The position numbers and the translations under genes were made by a program. A DNA stretch of 64,000 nucleotides, from the NCBI GenBank assembly GCA_963920525.1, contig OY986435.1, positions 228,127,793-228,191,792 of the forward strand, given 5' to 3'. The notes beneath the pieces were generated by a model that worked only from the letters and a program-made list of their open reading frames with translations, was not told where the DNA came from and did not search any database. This document shows, one piece after another, positions 48,345-59,012 of this stretch. The stretch comes from Dichetophora obliterata (Eukaryota; Arthropoda; Insecta; Diptera; Sciomyzidae). The stretch's first letter is position 1; every line of letters begins with the position of its first letter.

Positions 48345-49654
48345 TAAAGGGTGATCTTTTAAGAGCTTGATATTTTTTTTTTTAAAAAAAACGCATAAAA
48401 TTTGCAAAATCTCATCGGTTCTTTATTTGAAACGTTGGATTGGTCCATGACATTTACTTTTTGAAGATAATTTCATTTAAATGTTGACCGCGGCTGCGTC
48501 TTAGGTGGTCCATTCGGAAAGTCCAATTTTGGGCAACTTTTTCGAGCATTTCGGCCGGAATAGCCCGAATTTCTTCGGAAATGTTGTCTTCCAAAGCTGG
48601 AATAGTTGCTGGCTTATTTCTGTAGACTTTAGACTTGACGTAGCCCCACAAAAAATAGTCTAAAGGCGTCAAATCGCATGATCTTGGTGGCCAACTTACC
48701 GGTCCATTTCTTGAGATTAATTGTTCTCCGAAGTTTTCCCTCAAAATGGCCATAGAATCGCGAGCTGTGTGGCATGTAGCGCCATCTTGTTGAAACCACA
48801 TGTCAACCAAGTTCAGTTCTTCCATTTTTGGCAACAAAAAGTTTGTTAGCATCGAACGATAGCGATCGCCATTCACCGTAACGTTGCGTCCAACAGCATC
48901 TTTGAAAAAATACGGTCCAATGATTCCACCAGCGTACAAACCACACCAAACAGTGCATTTTTCGGGATGCATGGCCAGTTCTTGAACGGCTTCTGGTTGC
49001 TCTTCACTCCAAATGCGGCAATTTTGCTTATTTACGTAGCCATTCAACCAGAAATGAGCCTCATCGCTGAACAAAATTTGTCGATAAAAAAGCGGATTTT
49101 CTGCCAACTTTTCTAGGGCCCATTCACTGAAAATTCGACGTTGTGGCAGATCGTTCGGCTTCAGTTCTTGCACGAGCTGTATTTTATACGGTTTTACACC
49201 AAGATCTTTGCGTAAAACCTTCCATGTGGTCGAATAACACAAACCCAATTGCTGCGAACGGCGACGAATCGACATTTCACGGTCTTCAGCAACACTCTCA
49301 GAAACAGACGCAATATTCTCTTCTGTACGCACTGTACGCATTCGTGTGGTTGGTTTAATGTCCAATAAAGTAAACTGAGTGCGAAACTTGGTCACAATCG
49401 CATTAATTGTTTGCTCACTTGGTCGATTATGTAGACCATAAATCGGACGTAAAGCGCGAAACACATTTCGAACCGAACACTGATTTTGGTAATAAAATTC
49501 AATGATTTGCAAGCGTTGCTCGTTAGTAAGTCTATTCATGATGAAATGTCAAAGCATACTGAGCATCTTTCTCTTTGACACCATGTCTGAAATCCCACGT
49601 GATCTGTCAAATACTAATGCATGAAAATCATAACCTCAAAAAAATCACCCTTTA
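48345..49654 (-). mobile_element. Intact mariner-like transposon, D,D41D type, copy 1
   Basis: 1310 bp including the TA target duplication on both sides (48345-48346 and 49653-49654). The inverted ends are AAGGGTGATCTTTTAAGAGC (low-coordinate side) and AAGGGTGATTTTTTTGAGGT (complement of the other), about 20-25 bp with mismatches. It encodes one uninterrupted transposase. The second copy at 61150-62459 has exactly the same length. The D,D41D spacing is that of the rosa lineage described from Ceratitis. Confidence 0.95.
48454..49539 (-). CDS. Mariner-like transposase, 361 residues, intact
   Basis: Cuts the element out at its inverted ends and pastes it into TA sites; acts in the nucleus. Residues 1-60 are a helix-turn-helix of the DUF4817 style (LTNEQRLQIIEFYYQNQCSV), and a second DNA-binding helix pair lies near 85-115 (RRRSQQLGLCYSTTWKVLRK). 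The catalytic triad is visible as FSDEAHF, WFQQDGATCH and CDLTPLDYFLW: 92 residues between the first two Asp and 41 between the second and third. The length (361) is full size for mariner transposases. No frameshift or stop. The start ATG follows 113 bp of 5' UTR plus inverted end. Compared with the other copy only three residues differ (V/M, L/M and I/L; this copy has QLVQEL, FWLNGY and SEEIRA). Confidence 0.95.
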   Translation of the reverse strand: MNRLTNEQRLQIIEFYYQNQCSVRNVFRALRPIYGLHNRPSEQTINAIVTKFRTQFTLLDIKPTTRMRTVRTEENIASVSESVAEDREMSIRRRSQQLGLCYSTTWKVLRKDLGVKPYKIQLVQELKPNDLPQRRIFSEWALEKLAENPLFYRQILFSDEAHFWLNGYVNKQNCRIWSEEQPEAVQELAMHPEKCTVWCGLYAGGIIGPYFFKDAVGRNVTVNGDRYRSMLTNFLLPKMEELNLVDMWFQQDGATCHTARDSMAILRENFGEQLISRNGPVSWPPRSCDLTPLDYFLWGYVKSKVYRNKPATIPALEDNISEEIRAIPAEMLEKVAQNWTFRMDHLRRSRGQHLNEIIFKK

Positions 49655-51399
49655 TATCTGACTTACAGAACGCATTTTGCTCATAAATTATTTTAAATTA
49701 CTTAAACACTAAGTTGTTATCTAATATGAAGCATTACATTCACCAAAAATGAGCCTATTTTCTTACTCAAGCATGCGGTCAAACTGTATTCCATTTAAGG
49801 TTAATGTTAGAAATACACATTACTAGTACGCAAGACAAGTTGGATGCTAGTTTTATACCATCTACATTAAAATCATGCAAATCTAAAGAAACAAGAAAAT
49901 GAGCACGAAGAAAATGCGTTATTGCGTTATTTTTTAACTAATAACGCAATATTTTAACTTCAACGCAAAAACAAACAGAAGTGCTGCTTAACATAAAGCA
50001 AGCAGATTTTTGCTTTTAATTTCTTAATCGAACACGTTCAAAACATTGTCATACACATAGGAAAACAGCTCCGTGAATGGAAAACAATCATAATAATCAA
50101 ACACTCATGTTTAATAGCATCTTCCCTGCAACTGCTTTCCCATATTTAAATAAGCAAACAATATTTGCCTCGAATATTCCATCGCAATGTTTGATTCGCC
50201 GTACATCTTGTGCAATTTTTGCTCGCTGTATTAATATTTTCTCAGTTTTCTTTAAGCGTGTCATTTATACTACTGCGCTATTGCGTTACTATTTTTAAAA
50301 CAAATGAATCAGCGCAGTAACGCATTAAAGTGCTTCAACTCAATAGCGCAGCGTTAGCCATGTCTACCGTTAACCAGCTGCTGTTGGTTTTATTTCAGGA
50401 TAACTCATATGTACGGAGTTTGCATGTGGTAAGAGAAAAAAATTATGTGTATTAAAAACGTGGTGTAACACTTCGGGGTGAGGCAATTAAAAAGCGTGTT
50501 AATTTTTAATTTCATTGTCAATAAATGATATTCCAAGTTTTTTTTTATTATTCGTGAGAAATTTATTTTTCGTAACAAAAAGGACAAAATGGATGTTACA
50601 AATGTGGTTGAAAAACCCAATGTAGCTTTATTCAATTAAAAGAGATTTAAGTATTTGCCATTTTATTTGGAAATTGTATTTCCTGGTTATATTTACGAAC
50701 CAGGAAATTTCCTTTAAAATAGCATTCAATCGTTAGTGAATATTTGTACTTTTCCCAATAAATCAATGGTCTTGCATATTTAACAAAAAACTATTTATTG
50801 CACATTTTTTTGTATATTTTACAATAAATGCATGTGGGTTTTGCATATGGACAAATCCACAGAAGAGTCAACTGTGACCAACAAATTAAAACTTATTAAA
50901 AACATATTAGTTTATGATATCAAATAAGACAAACATTTTAATTTTATTAACTTAAGCAATTTATACATAAATGCATTTACCATGATGATAAAGTCACCTG
51001 CACTGTTTCACAAATATATTTATTCCTTTTAGTAAATATTTAGTAAATGTTTCGTAAACTTTTTTGTTTAAGTAAAAATAGAACGCATGGGCTAAAGATA
51101 ATGCAGAAATGGTTGAAGCAAGAAAAAGACAATATATTAAATTTATTTTTATATTACGAAATCACATAATAACTCAACTACCTAATTACTTAATTACCCA
51201 ATTAAACTACAATGGGAAAATGTGTGACTTATGATACGTAACGTCCGATGAAATAAAATTGTTAGTTGTGACTTAAAAAATACGATATTTGAGATGATTT
51301 TGGTCTTTGTTTAAAACTTATTAAATTAGCAAATTTTTTGTTCCTTTAGACTTTCGAGGTGCGATCCATCATTTCGCTGAAATATTCTGAGTTTGAGAG
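49655..51399. other. No gene; two small hairpins
   Basis: ATTGCGTTATT at 49921-49931 pairs with AATAACGCAAT at 49940-49950; ATTTCCTGGTT at 50678-50688 pairs with AACCAGGAAAT at 50698-50708. AT-rich otherwise, short frames without homology. Confidence 0.55.
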
Positions 51400-51402
51400 T
51401 TA

Positions 51403-52666
51403 GACCTTTTCCACATGGAGCAATTGAAAAGCAATGCAACAGCAACAAATGTTGCTAACCCATGTTAGTATACCTAAACCTTCACATGAAGAAACTTTTT
51501 AAAAACTAGTTGGCAAAACAGTTCCGATAAGTTTTACGCAACGCAGCATGCTGCAATTTATATCAGCAACTTGTGGTTTTTGTTTAGCTATTTAGCAATT
51601 GTGGATATTTTTAAGGTAAGAACATTATTAATAAGTTTATAAAAAATGTCTTTAATGTTTTTTTATATTGCATACAGAAATCAGCATATAATAAAAATGT
51701 GCGAGCAGCTCATTAATATAAAGCTCGTTCAGGAAGGGGAAAAGTATCTGTGCCTAAATGATTTTAAGCTGCCGGAATATTCCATGAAGGACATTACAGC
51801 ACAGTCAAACATGAATCATGTAAAGGGGCTGCTATTGGATGGCTACTTAATCAAACAACTGGTAACCCGTAGCAAACATAACAATCAAACAAGGCAATCA
51901 AGGAGGTGGAGCAGTTTGTTGACAAGGCATTGGAATAGGCAGAAAAGTGATTACACAACTGTGTCGACTGTGACTAAAGTTTCGTCTATTTCTATCAATA
52001 AAAAGTTTGCATAATCGTGTGCGGTGATATGTGTATTTTTATTTGTATTTAAAATTTATCTCAATAAAACAAGACTATTTTAGTAGTTATATAAAAAAAA
52101 TATTGTGTGCAGTTAGCTGTCGTTCTTTTGCTGCGCCGAATAATCTGCAGTTAATATTGTTCCTCATGCATAGATGCACCCAAATAATGTTTTGACGTTT
52201 GGTTCTTCGCGTATAAAAATATGAAATAACACCTTTAATACTCGAATCGCTTGAACTAATTTAATTTTTTTGTTTCTTTTTAACAAACCTTAAATTAAAA
52301 AGTTTGTGTTGTTATGAATTTTTCAATGTTGCGTTGCGACGTGGCTTGCTCATCTGAAAGCGTAGGTTGCAGTTCAGTTTAAAATTTATGTGTTTTGAAA
52401 CTTTTTAAGCTGTTGCGTTGTAGTTGCATTACTTTTCAAATGCTCCATGTGGAGCAATTGGTCAACGCAACTCCAACTCGAGTTGCTAGCCTGTGTATTT
52501 ATACCGGAACCTTCAGATTAAGCAATTTGCACGCAACAAGTTCTCGACACGTCCTCAACCTGTTCAACGCAACGCGGCTTTCCGCAATTTTCATCGGCGT
52601 TTCCGCAATTTTCGCTGTTGCGTTGAAGTTGTGTTGGAATTGCGTTGACCAAGTGTGGAAAAGGCC
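51403..52666 (+). mobile_element. PIF/Harbinger-like element with a small ORF
   Basis: TTA lies on both sides (51400-51402 and 52667-52669). The ends are GACCTTTTCCACATGGAGCA and (complement) GGCCTTTTCCACACTTGGTC, about 14 bp well matched. A 3-bp TTA duplication with such ends fits PIF/Harbinger. No DDE transposase is present. Internally it holds an ORF with MADF-like character and, from 52450 on, a second copy of the left-end sequence (GGAGCAATTGGTCAACGCAA...), suggesting nested or fused copies. The segment 52330-52450 recurs at 57080-57217. Confidence 0.78.
51697..52014 (+). CDS. Small protein with MADF-like N-terminus (Harbinger accessory type)
   Basis: I place the start at 51697, giving 105 residues, because the sequence just before it looks like an intron of 62 bp: AAG|GTAAGA at 51613-51621 and TTGCATACAG at 51668-51677. 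The frame is open from 51646, but those residues would be intron. Residues 1-40 (EQLINIKLVQEGEKYLC, PEYSMKDITAQSNMNHV) resemble MADF domains (LI..V....YLY....Y....), although the usual Trp is absent. The C-terminus is basic (SRKHNNQTRQSRRW-like). PIF/Harbinger elements often carry a second gene for a MADF/Myb DNA-binding protein that helps the transposase, which fits the context. Whether it is expressed is unknown. Confidence 0.45.
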   Translation: MCEQLINIKLVQEGEKYLCLNDFKLPEYSMKDITAQSNMNHVKGLLLDGYLIKQLVTRSKHNNQTRQSRRWSSLLTRHWNRQKSDYTTVSTVTKVSSISINKKFA

Positions 52667-52773
52667 TTAGTCTCACAAGAACTTAAGTTGTTAGTAAAGT
52701 CTGAACTAACAAAAAAAAATAACAAATTTTAGGTAAACTGCGGTAAGATGTAGGATGTTATAATTATTATAAG

Positions 52774-53035
52774 CTAGCTGACATACCCGGTGTTACTCGA
52801 GAGTCATTTATATAAACATTTTAATATACACTTCTCGATTAAATGTTTTTTAAATTCTGGAATTATAAAAAACATATTGAATTTTATTTTTAAGCTACTG
52901 CTAGAAAGGTAATTGAACGAACTTTAATCCAAAAAAGTTTTGCAAAATTTTTGTTGTTGGTGGTTTCATCTCTTGCTGTGAGCTAATTGAATTCAAAGAA
53001 GGGATACGAAAAACATATTTTAAAAAATAAAAATA
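52774..53035 (-). mobile_element. Helitron 3' end fragment
   Basis: Minus-strand end CTAG at 52774-52777 with GTGTTACTCGAGAGTCATTT and AATATACACTTCTCGATTAA as in 45254-45330 and 63328-63400. The match stops near 53035, so about 260 bp of the 3' end remain. Confidence 0.75.
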
Positions 53036-53109
53036 ATTTTTATAACATGAATTAAATTGTGAGCTTTAGAGATCAAGTAAGTTTTTAAAGAAGGCAACAA
53101 CAACAACAA

Positions 53110-53215
53110 CAACTCTGTATAGAGTCAATCACTTAGCTAACTACACAGTCTGTTTCGGAAATCGCTACATTTTCCTCTTCAGTAGTCTTTGAGTGATTAA
53201 GCTGTGATCAACTCA
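53110..53215 (-). repeat. Interspersed repeat family 2, copy 2
   Basis: Complement carries CACAGCTTAATCACTCAAAG, CTACTGAAG and TTGACTCTATAC in the same order as 8850-8940. A (CAA)n run at 53097-53112 lies at one edge. Confidence 0.65.
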
Positions 53216-53351
53216 TTGTTTAAACTAGTATATGCGTGCGCAGATATGGAATTCATTCTGTTGAATTGTATGGCTGCTAATCATATGACATTTTAAAGCA
53301 GTAGGCTATTTATAGATCACCGCCATCAACTCTATCAAGGGTTGCCATCTG

Positions 53352-54225
53352 TTCTGGTTGCAAGGTTGTAGACAAGGGTCCAGTTCAATTTTTCTTAAGC
53401 ATGGAGGTCGAAAGAGATGGCGCGAGAAGAGCAATATCAATTAAACAAAAAGTACATATTCAGCAGATGCTGGAGCAGCATAATATGATAAATTGTCGTA
53501 CCATAGCAACGCCGCTGGACCCAAAGCATAATATACGTTGTGATGACCCAAATTGTGAGCGAGCTGACCAGCAATTATATCAATCAATTATCGGCTCGTT
53601 ACTATATCTGGCACTGTGCACCAGACCCGATATTATGCAATCAGTGTGCAAGCTTGCGCACAAGAATAGTGATACCCATAGCGAACATTTGCCTGCAGCG
53701 AAACGAGTACTCAAGTATTTATGCGTTACAATCGACATGGCACTTCGATACAACAAAACAGGAAGGGCAGTTGAATGCTATGCTGATGCTGATTGGGGTG
53801 GAGATGCATCTGAGCGGAAATCTTATACAGGATATGCATTTCTTCTAGCAGGTTGTGCAATGTCGTGGGAATCAAAGAAGCAGTCGACTGTGGCGTTGAG
53901 CAGCACAGAGGCGGAATATATTGCTTTGTCAACCGCAACAAGAGAGGCTGTATTTTTAAAGCAATTTTTCGAAGAAATTAGCTTACACTGTCCAGAGAAG
54001 ATCACAATAAATGGCGATAACTTAAGCGCATTACGTTAAAAATTCTATATATCATTCAAGGTGTAAGCATATCGAAATTAAATTTCATCACATAAGAGAT
54101 ACATTTAAGAAAAACTTGTTTGATTTACAGTATTGTTCAAGCCAGGAAAATATTGCTGATGTATTAACTAAAAATTTATATAAATTAAATCACAACAACT
54201 GTGTAAAAATGTTAGGCTTGAAATA
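53352..54225 (+). pseudogene. Copia-type retrotransposon RT end and RNase H
   Basis: The frame opens upstream of the ATG at 53401 with GCKVVDKGPVQFFLSMEVER, so the methionine is not the natural start. Next come IIGSLLYLALCTRPDI, and RNase H with YADADWGGD, KSYTGYAFLLAGCAMSWESK and STEAEYIALSTATREA; these Asp and Glu residues are the RNase H catalytic ones. The frame stops at 54039; after a frameshift the last ~50 codons are readable (HIEIKFHHIRD-like, ADVLTKNLYKLNHNN). Gag, protease and integrase are absent. It is the 3' third of a Ty1/copia element and is non-functional. Confidence 0.9.
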
Positions 54226-54289
54226 GTTTATGTTTTTTAATAGCATTTTGTTTCTAATGCTATGAATGAATACCAGATTTGAGGACGAG

Positions 54290-54479
54290 TGTTGCATTCT
54301 CATACAGATGGCAGCTCTGTTATTCATTTCTGCAATCTTTTACTGTTCTTAGTTTTTTCTTTTCCACAAATCATTCTTTTACTTTTTCTCTATCTTTGCA
54401 AGACTCACTCTGAATAAAGCTTTTATAACTTTAAGTCGTGTTTGTGTTATTTTTTCTGGCCTGCAATTTTATTCTAACA
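54290..54479 (+). mobile_element. Copia 3' LTR, 190 bp
   Basis: Directly after a purine-rich tract (GAGGACGAG, the plus-strand primer site) the sequence starts TGTTGCATTC and ends TTCTAACA, giving TGTT...AACA ends. AATAAA at 54412-54417 would be the polyadenylation signal. The 5' LTR is not present, so no target duplication can be checked. Confidence 0.7.
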
Positions 54480-55345
54480 AAGCCGAATATGATTTTTAAA
54501 AAACCTATGCAATATCAGTAAATTTATAGATATATGAAGGTATGTACATCAGAAAAAAAAACTATTAAGCCATGAATTTGCATTCAAAATAATTTTTTCC
54601 ATAAAAATTTATTCGGTAGTCATTTGAAAATGAAAAACTTTTCTTCTCTAATGCAATGTAATAATTGGATATCAATGTCAATCCATAAATAATAAAATAT
54701 ACTTAAATCACGTTCATTTATGCAATGCACTTAATTCACATTTGAATGCCTTATTAACTTCGAAAACTAGAAAGAATAGCACGTTTTTCTAATTATTGAA
54801 TTTAATTTTGACTTTCATTCTTTGTTTGCAAATTTTTCTTTTAGTTTTATTTATAGCAATATTTTATAGATCACTATAAAACGACACGACGATATTTAAG
54901 AAAAATGTTGTGAGTGATACACAAGTTTAAAATATGAATGCTTAGAAAAAGCAAAAACAGAGCAAAATACAACAGAAAACAAATAAATATCGGTACACAC
55001 AATCTCTCAAACTTTCACAAATCACAATCTTAAAATCTTAGACATTTTTTTATAAATAACAAAAAATTTACATATAAAATTATTACAAAATTTAGAACAA
55101 AAAAAAATGTCTTTATTTAAGACTAGTTCACGAATAGTGTTGACGATTTAAGACGAGTGATAAAATTTTATTTATAATTGTACAGAAAATAGATTTGATT
55201 TTTTTTTTTTTTTTTTTTGTGGGTAAACTAACTAATTATTGCTATTTGTTTTTTAGCTGTTTAAAGACAAGGCCAAGCTGTACATATAAAACATACGCAA
55301 AAATATAAAACGTAAACGTACCCAATAAACACCAAAGGAAGAAGA
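54480..55345. other. No gene recognised
   Basis: AT-rich, with a T-run of about 20 at 55199-55218. Confidence 0.5.
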
Positions 55346-55434
55346 ATTCGTAAACGAGCTCGCTAACAAAGCCGAGATCTCGCACTAGCAATCTCGGACT
55401 CGTAAACGAGCACGAAACGAACACGAGATCTCGG
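55346..55434. repeat. 37-bp CpG-rich motif, two units
   Basis: Units at 55346-55382 and 55398-55434 share CTCGTAAACGAGC and end in CGAGATCTCG, a 10-bp palindrome. A third unit is at 56927-56963. The GC content and CpG density exceed the surroundings. Confidence 0.8.
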
Positions 55435-55499
55435 ATCCATACATTTTTCTAAGTCATTTTTCCTAAGAGAAACTTGAAAAATTTTTCAGGGTAAATGAT

Positions 55500-55915
55500 T
55501 AACATTTAAAAACCTTCCTTAGCTTTAAAAACCTTCATTAACATAGAAAAATAAATAAAACGTGTTCATATTTACTTCAACTACTTTAAATATGTATTGA
55601 TTAGCGCCAAAGGCAACCATCATTCATACACGTAGATTTACATGCTAGTTTACACTACAAAATAGGCTCGGAAATGATGTTAACTCACGCCCATACAAAT
55701 TTTGACAAATAGTTTACGCGCATGTAAGTTCACAAGGTTTACAATGTTTACGGGTCAGTTACATGCTTAGATGAGAACTCTTATAATGTTGTCGCAGCCG
55801 CAGCCGCCATTTTGTCGACATTTACGCTATTTACACTTTATCGCTCATCAAAAGTTTAAATGCTATACATGTTTACATGCTTACATGCTTATATGAGAAC
55901 CCTTATTAAAATAAA
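55500..55915. mobile_element. MITE-like repeat, copy 2 (modules B then A)
   Basis: Module B (55530-55783, with AATAGGCTCGGAAATGATG) is in the same orientation as at 5730-5986. Module A follows (55787-55910, GCCGCCATTTTGTCGAC) as the complement of 5580-5710, and it ends AAGGGTTCTCATATAAGC (complement). The order B-A here against A-B at 5580 means one copy is rearranged or built from two elements. Confidence 0.65.
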
Positions 55916-56078
55916 CACTTTATAAAATGCTATATGAAAAAAAATTTCTTCATAAAAATTTATAAATTTCTTCATGCAAAGTTAAATCAAAACACTTTCC
56001 ATTTTTTCATATAAAAATTATGAAAATTTTGTTGTGTTTTAATTGACGTATTTTTGGCAGCTAAAGCCTAGTACTCTG

Positions 56079-56523
56079 CATGATTCAATTATATATAAGG
56101 TTGAGTAAGCTGAGAGCACATATCTTTCGGCGAATATCAAAAACAGCTGTTTGGTGTTGTTATCTTTTACTTTGACATTCGCCGATCCAAATTCCATCCA
56201 TCCAGCGTTTTCGTTTAAAAATGTCACTGGGCACTTTAAAAAAGGAAACGTTTTCCTTGTTCCAATAGTTTTGGCGAATCGCGTACTTTTCGGCATTTTG
56301 AGGTAGTAACAAAAACTCAAACTCCAAGAAAATTGTTTAAAAATTATTTGAAACACAAATTTAATATTAAAATCCAATAGTTTGACTTCTAGTCAGAAAT
56401 TTTCATTTGATTGTTTACTTGTCTTTTTTTGTTTTACTTTGACATTTTGCAATCCAAGTTTTGTTGTTGTTTTGTTTGAGAACAATTTCATGGTTACTTA
56501 ACCTTATATATAATTGAATCATG
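56079..56523. mobile_element. P-like MITE, 445 bp, with 8-bp target duplication
   Basis: GTACTCTG is directly repeated at 56071-56078 and 56524-56531. The ends are inverted repeats of 31 bp with two mismatches, beginning CATGATTCAATTATATATAA and followed by GGTT. P elements have 31-bp inverted ends starting CATGAT, with AAGG further in, and make 8-bp duplications, so I place it in the P superfamily. There is no transposase; the 112-codon minus frame is not homologous to anything I know. TTTTACTTTGACATT occurs twice inside. Confidence 0.8.
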
Positions 56524-56926
56524 GTACTCTGTTTGTTTGCGTGAAACATCGCTGGCAACATCTATTTATTTGTTGCGTGAAATTTCTTACTAAAAGTTTG
56601 TTGCGAGGAATTCCTATGGCAACGTTTCTCAGAGAGACTCAGAGAATAAGTTGGGAGATTTCATATGATCTATCTCTTTTCACTTCAAAATAAATAGGCT
56701 GTACAGTTAATTTGTAGTGAAAAAATGTTGCGATCATTTCACGCAGCGGAACAGAGTACTGCTTTGACTAACATGTTGTGAAAACGTCCATGCTTGTTTC
56801 GCACCTGTCACTTTTTGTATGGAGATTTGAGTGGAATTTCACATGAAACTGAACAGAGTACTATGCTTAACAATGAAAAAAGTTGTTCTAGTTAAAAAAA
56901 AATATATTTTCATATAAAAAAGTCAA

Positions 56927-56963
56927 ACTCGTAAACGAGCTCGAAACGCACACGAGATCTCGG
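56927..56963. repeat. 37-bp CpG-rich motif, third unit
   Basis: ACTCGTAAACGAGCTCGAAA, then CGCACACGAGATCTCGG, matching 55398-55434 at all but two positions. Confidence 0.8.
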
Positions 56964-56993
56964 ACCCATGAAACAACTTGTACTCAACATGTT

Positions 56994-57217
56994 GGCAACA
57001 CATTCGCAACCAGTTCCAGGCAACACGGCTTGCTGCAATTTGAATCGGCGATTTGTTACGTTTGCGATATGTGTTGTGTGCTACAAAAATGTGCGACGTG
57101 ACTTGCTCATCTGAAAGCGTAGATTGCAGTTCAGTTTAAAACTGAAGGGTTTTGAAACTTTTTAAGCTGTTGCATTGTAGTTGCATTACTTTTCAATTGC
57201 TCCATGTGGAAAAGGCC
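56994..57217 (+). mobile_element. PIF/Harbinger-like MITE fragment
   Basis: Matches 52330-52450 (GACTTGCTCATCTGAAAGCG, TTTTGAAACTTTTTAAGCTG) and ends GCTCCATGTGGAAAAGGCC followed by TAA, the complement of the GGCCTTTTCCACATGG terminus of the element at 51403. The left terminus is missing. Confidence 0.7.
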
Positions 57218-57220
57218 TAA

Positions 57221-57900
57221 TTGGGATTTTGATTTGGCGGATATGAGATTTATCTCATTTCCACGTAGGTCTTTGGGTTGGACCATGGCCGTAAACCAGT
57301 TAAAATTAGTATAGTGTTTTGGATTTTTTTTTAACTCGGGATTGTTATTTCGAGTACCTTAAATTAATATCACTATCATTTAATTCAATGTTGCTTATTT
57401 ATATAGAATCAAATATACTTAAATGCGCTTTTTATATGTATTCAATTTTTCAATTCCGCTGAAAAGCCAATTAATGTGCTTAGTGGAAAATCCTAATTGC
57501 CAATAGGGGTATGTTTTAGTACGTAGATGCATTCTGTCTGTCCCGGCTGATCCGGGCAGTATCTAGAATGTAAATCGTGCATGATTTCATACCTTCGGGC
57601 AAATCATAAAACAAAAAAATTCTTACTCATGCTCTTGTAACACGGGGTAATGTGAGTTGAAGTTATCAAATTTTTGTAATAATTTTCATAAAAATTTCAC
57701 TTTGTAGAGTTTTCAAAAATAATTTACCAAACAATATGAAACATTTGTTGTCGTTGTTGTTTATTCTATCATGAATTCAATGTTTATACAAGTAGGTTAC
57801 AAATTTTGAGATTCAATCCTATGGATTTTACAGCAAATAAATTACAATTTGACAATAAAGATAGTCACTTAAAATAAAAATAGTATTTATAGGAAAATGA
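57221..57900. other. No gene; may include retroelement 3' UTR
   Basis: AT-rich, with TGTCCCGGCTGATCCGGGCA near 57538-57557. No identified coding sequence. Confidence 0.4.
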
Positions 57901-59012
57901 TAGTAAAAAACCTATATTAATATCACAAAATGTCTAGATTAACGGGAGTTTTGTGGTGAGCCTCTTCAATTTCACTATAAAAATAGGGGAAAAAAACACT
58001 GGCAAACTCCGTATGAGAGCATGAGAAGAAAACCTGCATCTATTGATGAATGACAGGCTCAAATTGTTTATGATATTTGAGATCATTTTTTCTTGAGCTA
58101 ACGTGTGTGACTCTAACGTTGAGAACCTTTTTGGTAAACCGAAAATAGTTTTAAGATCTTATTTTGGATAACTTTAAGTCTTTTTAAGTACGTATTTGCA
58201 CAATTTATCCAAACGGGGCAAGCATAAGTCAAAATAGGCCTTATACACAATTTGTACAGCATAATTTTATTTTTCATGTTCTGTTTAGAATTTTTATTCA
58301 TGAGGGAATAAAGACTTATACTGACCTAATTGCTCTCATGGAAATACTCTCTACATGGTTCCGAAATAATAACGTTTCATTAATAATTACTCCTAAGTGC
58401 TTTACCTCTTTACTTTTGAAAGAGGTATTAGATTTCTTTGGACTGAAAACGGTCTAGTGGGAACTCTCTTCGGCGATTTGTTGAATGGAAATATTATAGC
58501 TTGGGTTTTCCATTAACTTTAATTTTCCATTTGTCAAAATATTTAGTAGCTAATTTCAGGGCATAATGCATTTTTTGATGATTGCATTTGAAACTTTACC
58601 CAATATTTTATCAAAGCGCTGTTATCTGCATAGAAAGCTAAATCAGCATAGCATGAAGATTTGAAATCGGACGTGTAAAGGGAATACAAAAGAGGTGATA
58701 GGGCAGAACCCTGAGGCACTCCGGCAGGAATTTGTCTTTCTGAGGAACTGACTCCTTCTACTTGCACAATAAAGACCCTTTTAGTGATGAAGCTTCTTAT
58801 AATTTTTATAAGATATAAGGGACAGCGTAAAGTTTTTAGTTTATAAATTAAGCCATCATGCCCATAGGGAATCAAAAGCTTTCTCTATGTCTAAAAGCAC
58901 AATACCAGTTAAGTGCCTTTTTCGTTTGTTTTCTTTTCTTATAGTTGCAGATATCAAATTTTATAAGCTTTCAAGCAAGTGTAAACTGATGAAAACCTTT
59001 TCATTAATTTCC
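57901..59012 (-). pseudogene. Jockey-like non-LTR RT, interrupted by the LOA-like element
   Basis: Minus-strand order: TGIVLLDIEKAFDSL (motif A, 58915-58870), frameshift, GLIYKLKTLRCPLYLIKIIR, QIPAGVPQGSALSPLLYSLY and FYADNSALI, where the second catalytic Asp of the YADD box has become Asn (58620-58640). Then LYKLCIRPILTYACPVWINC in the thumb (58113-58301). Stops and frameshifts separate these. The upstream part (towards the N-terminus) would lie beyond the LOA insertion, after 63224. Confidence 0.82.

Noticed and set aside
49143..49358. 71-codon plus-strand frame within the mariner
   Set aside because: Antisense of the transposase; not independent.
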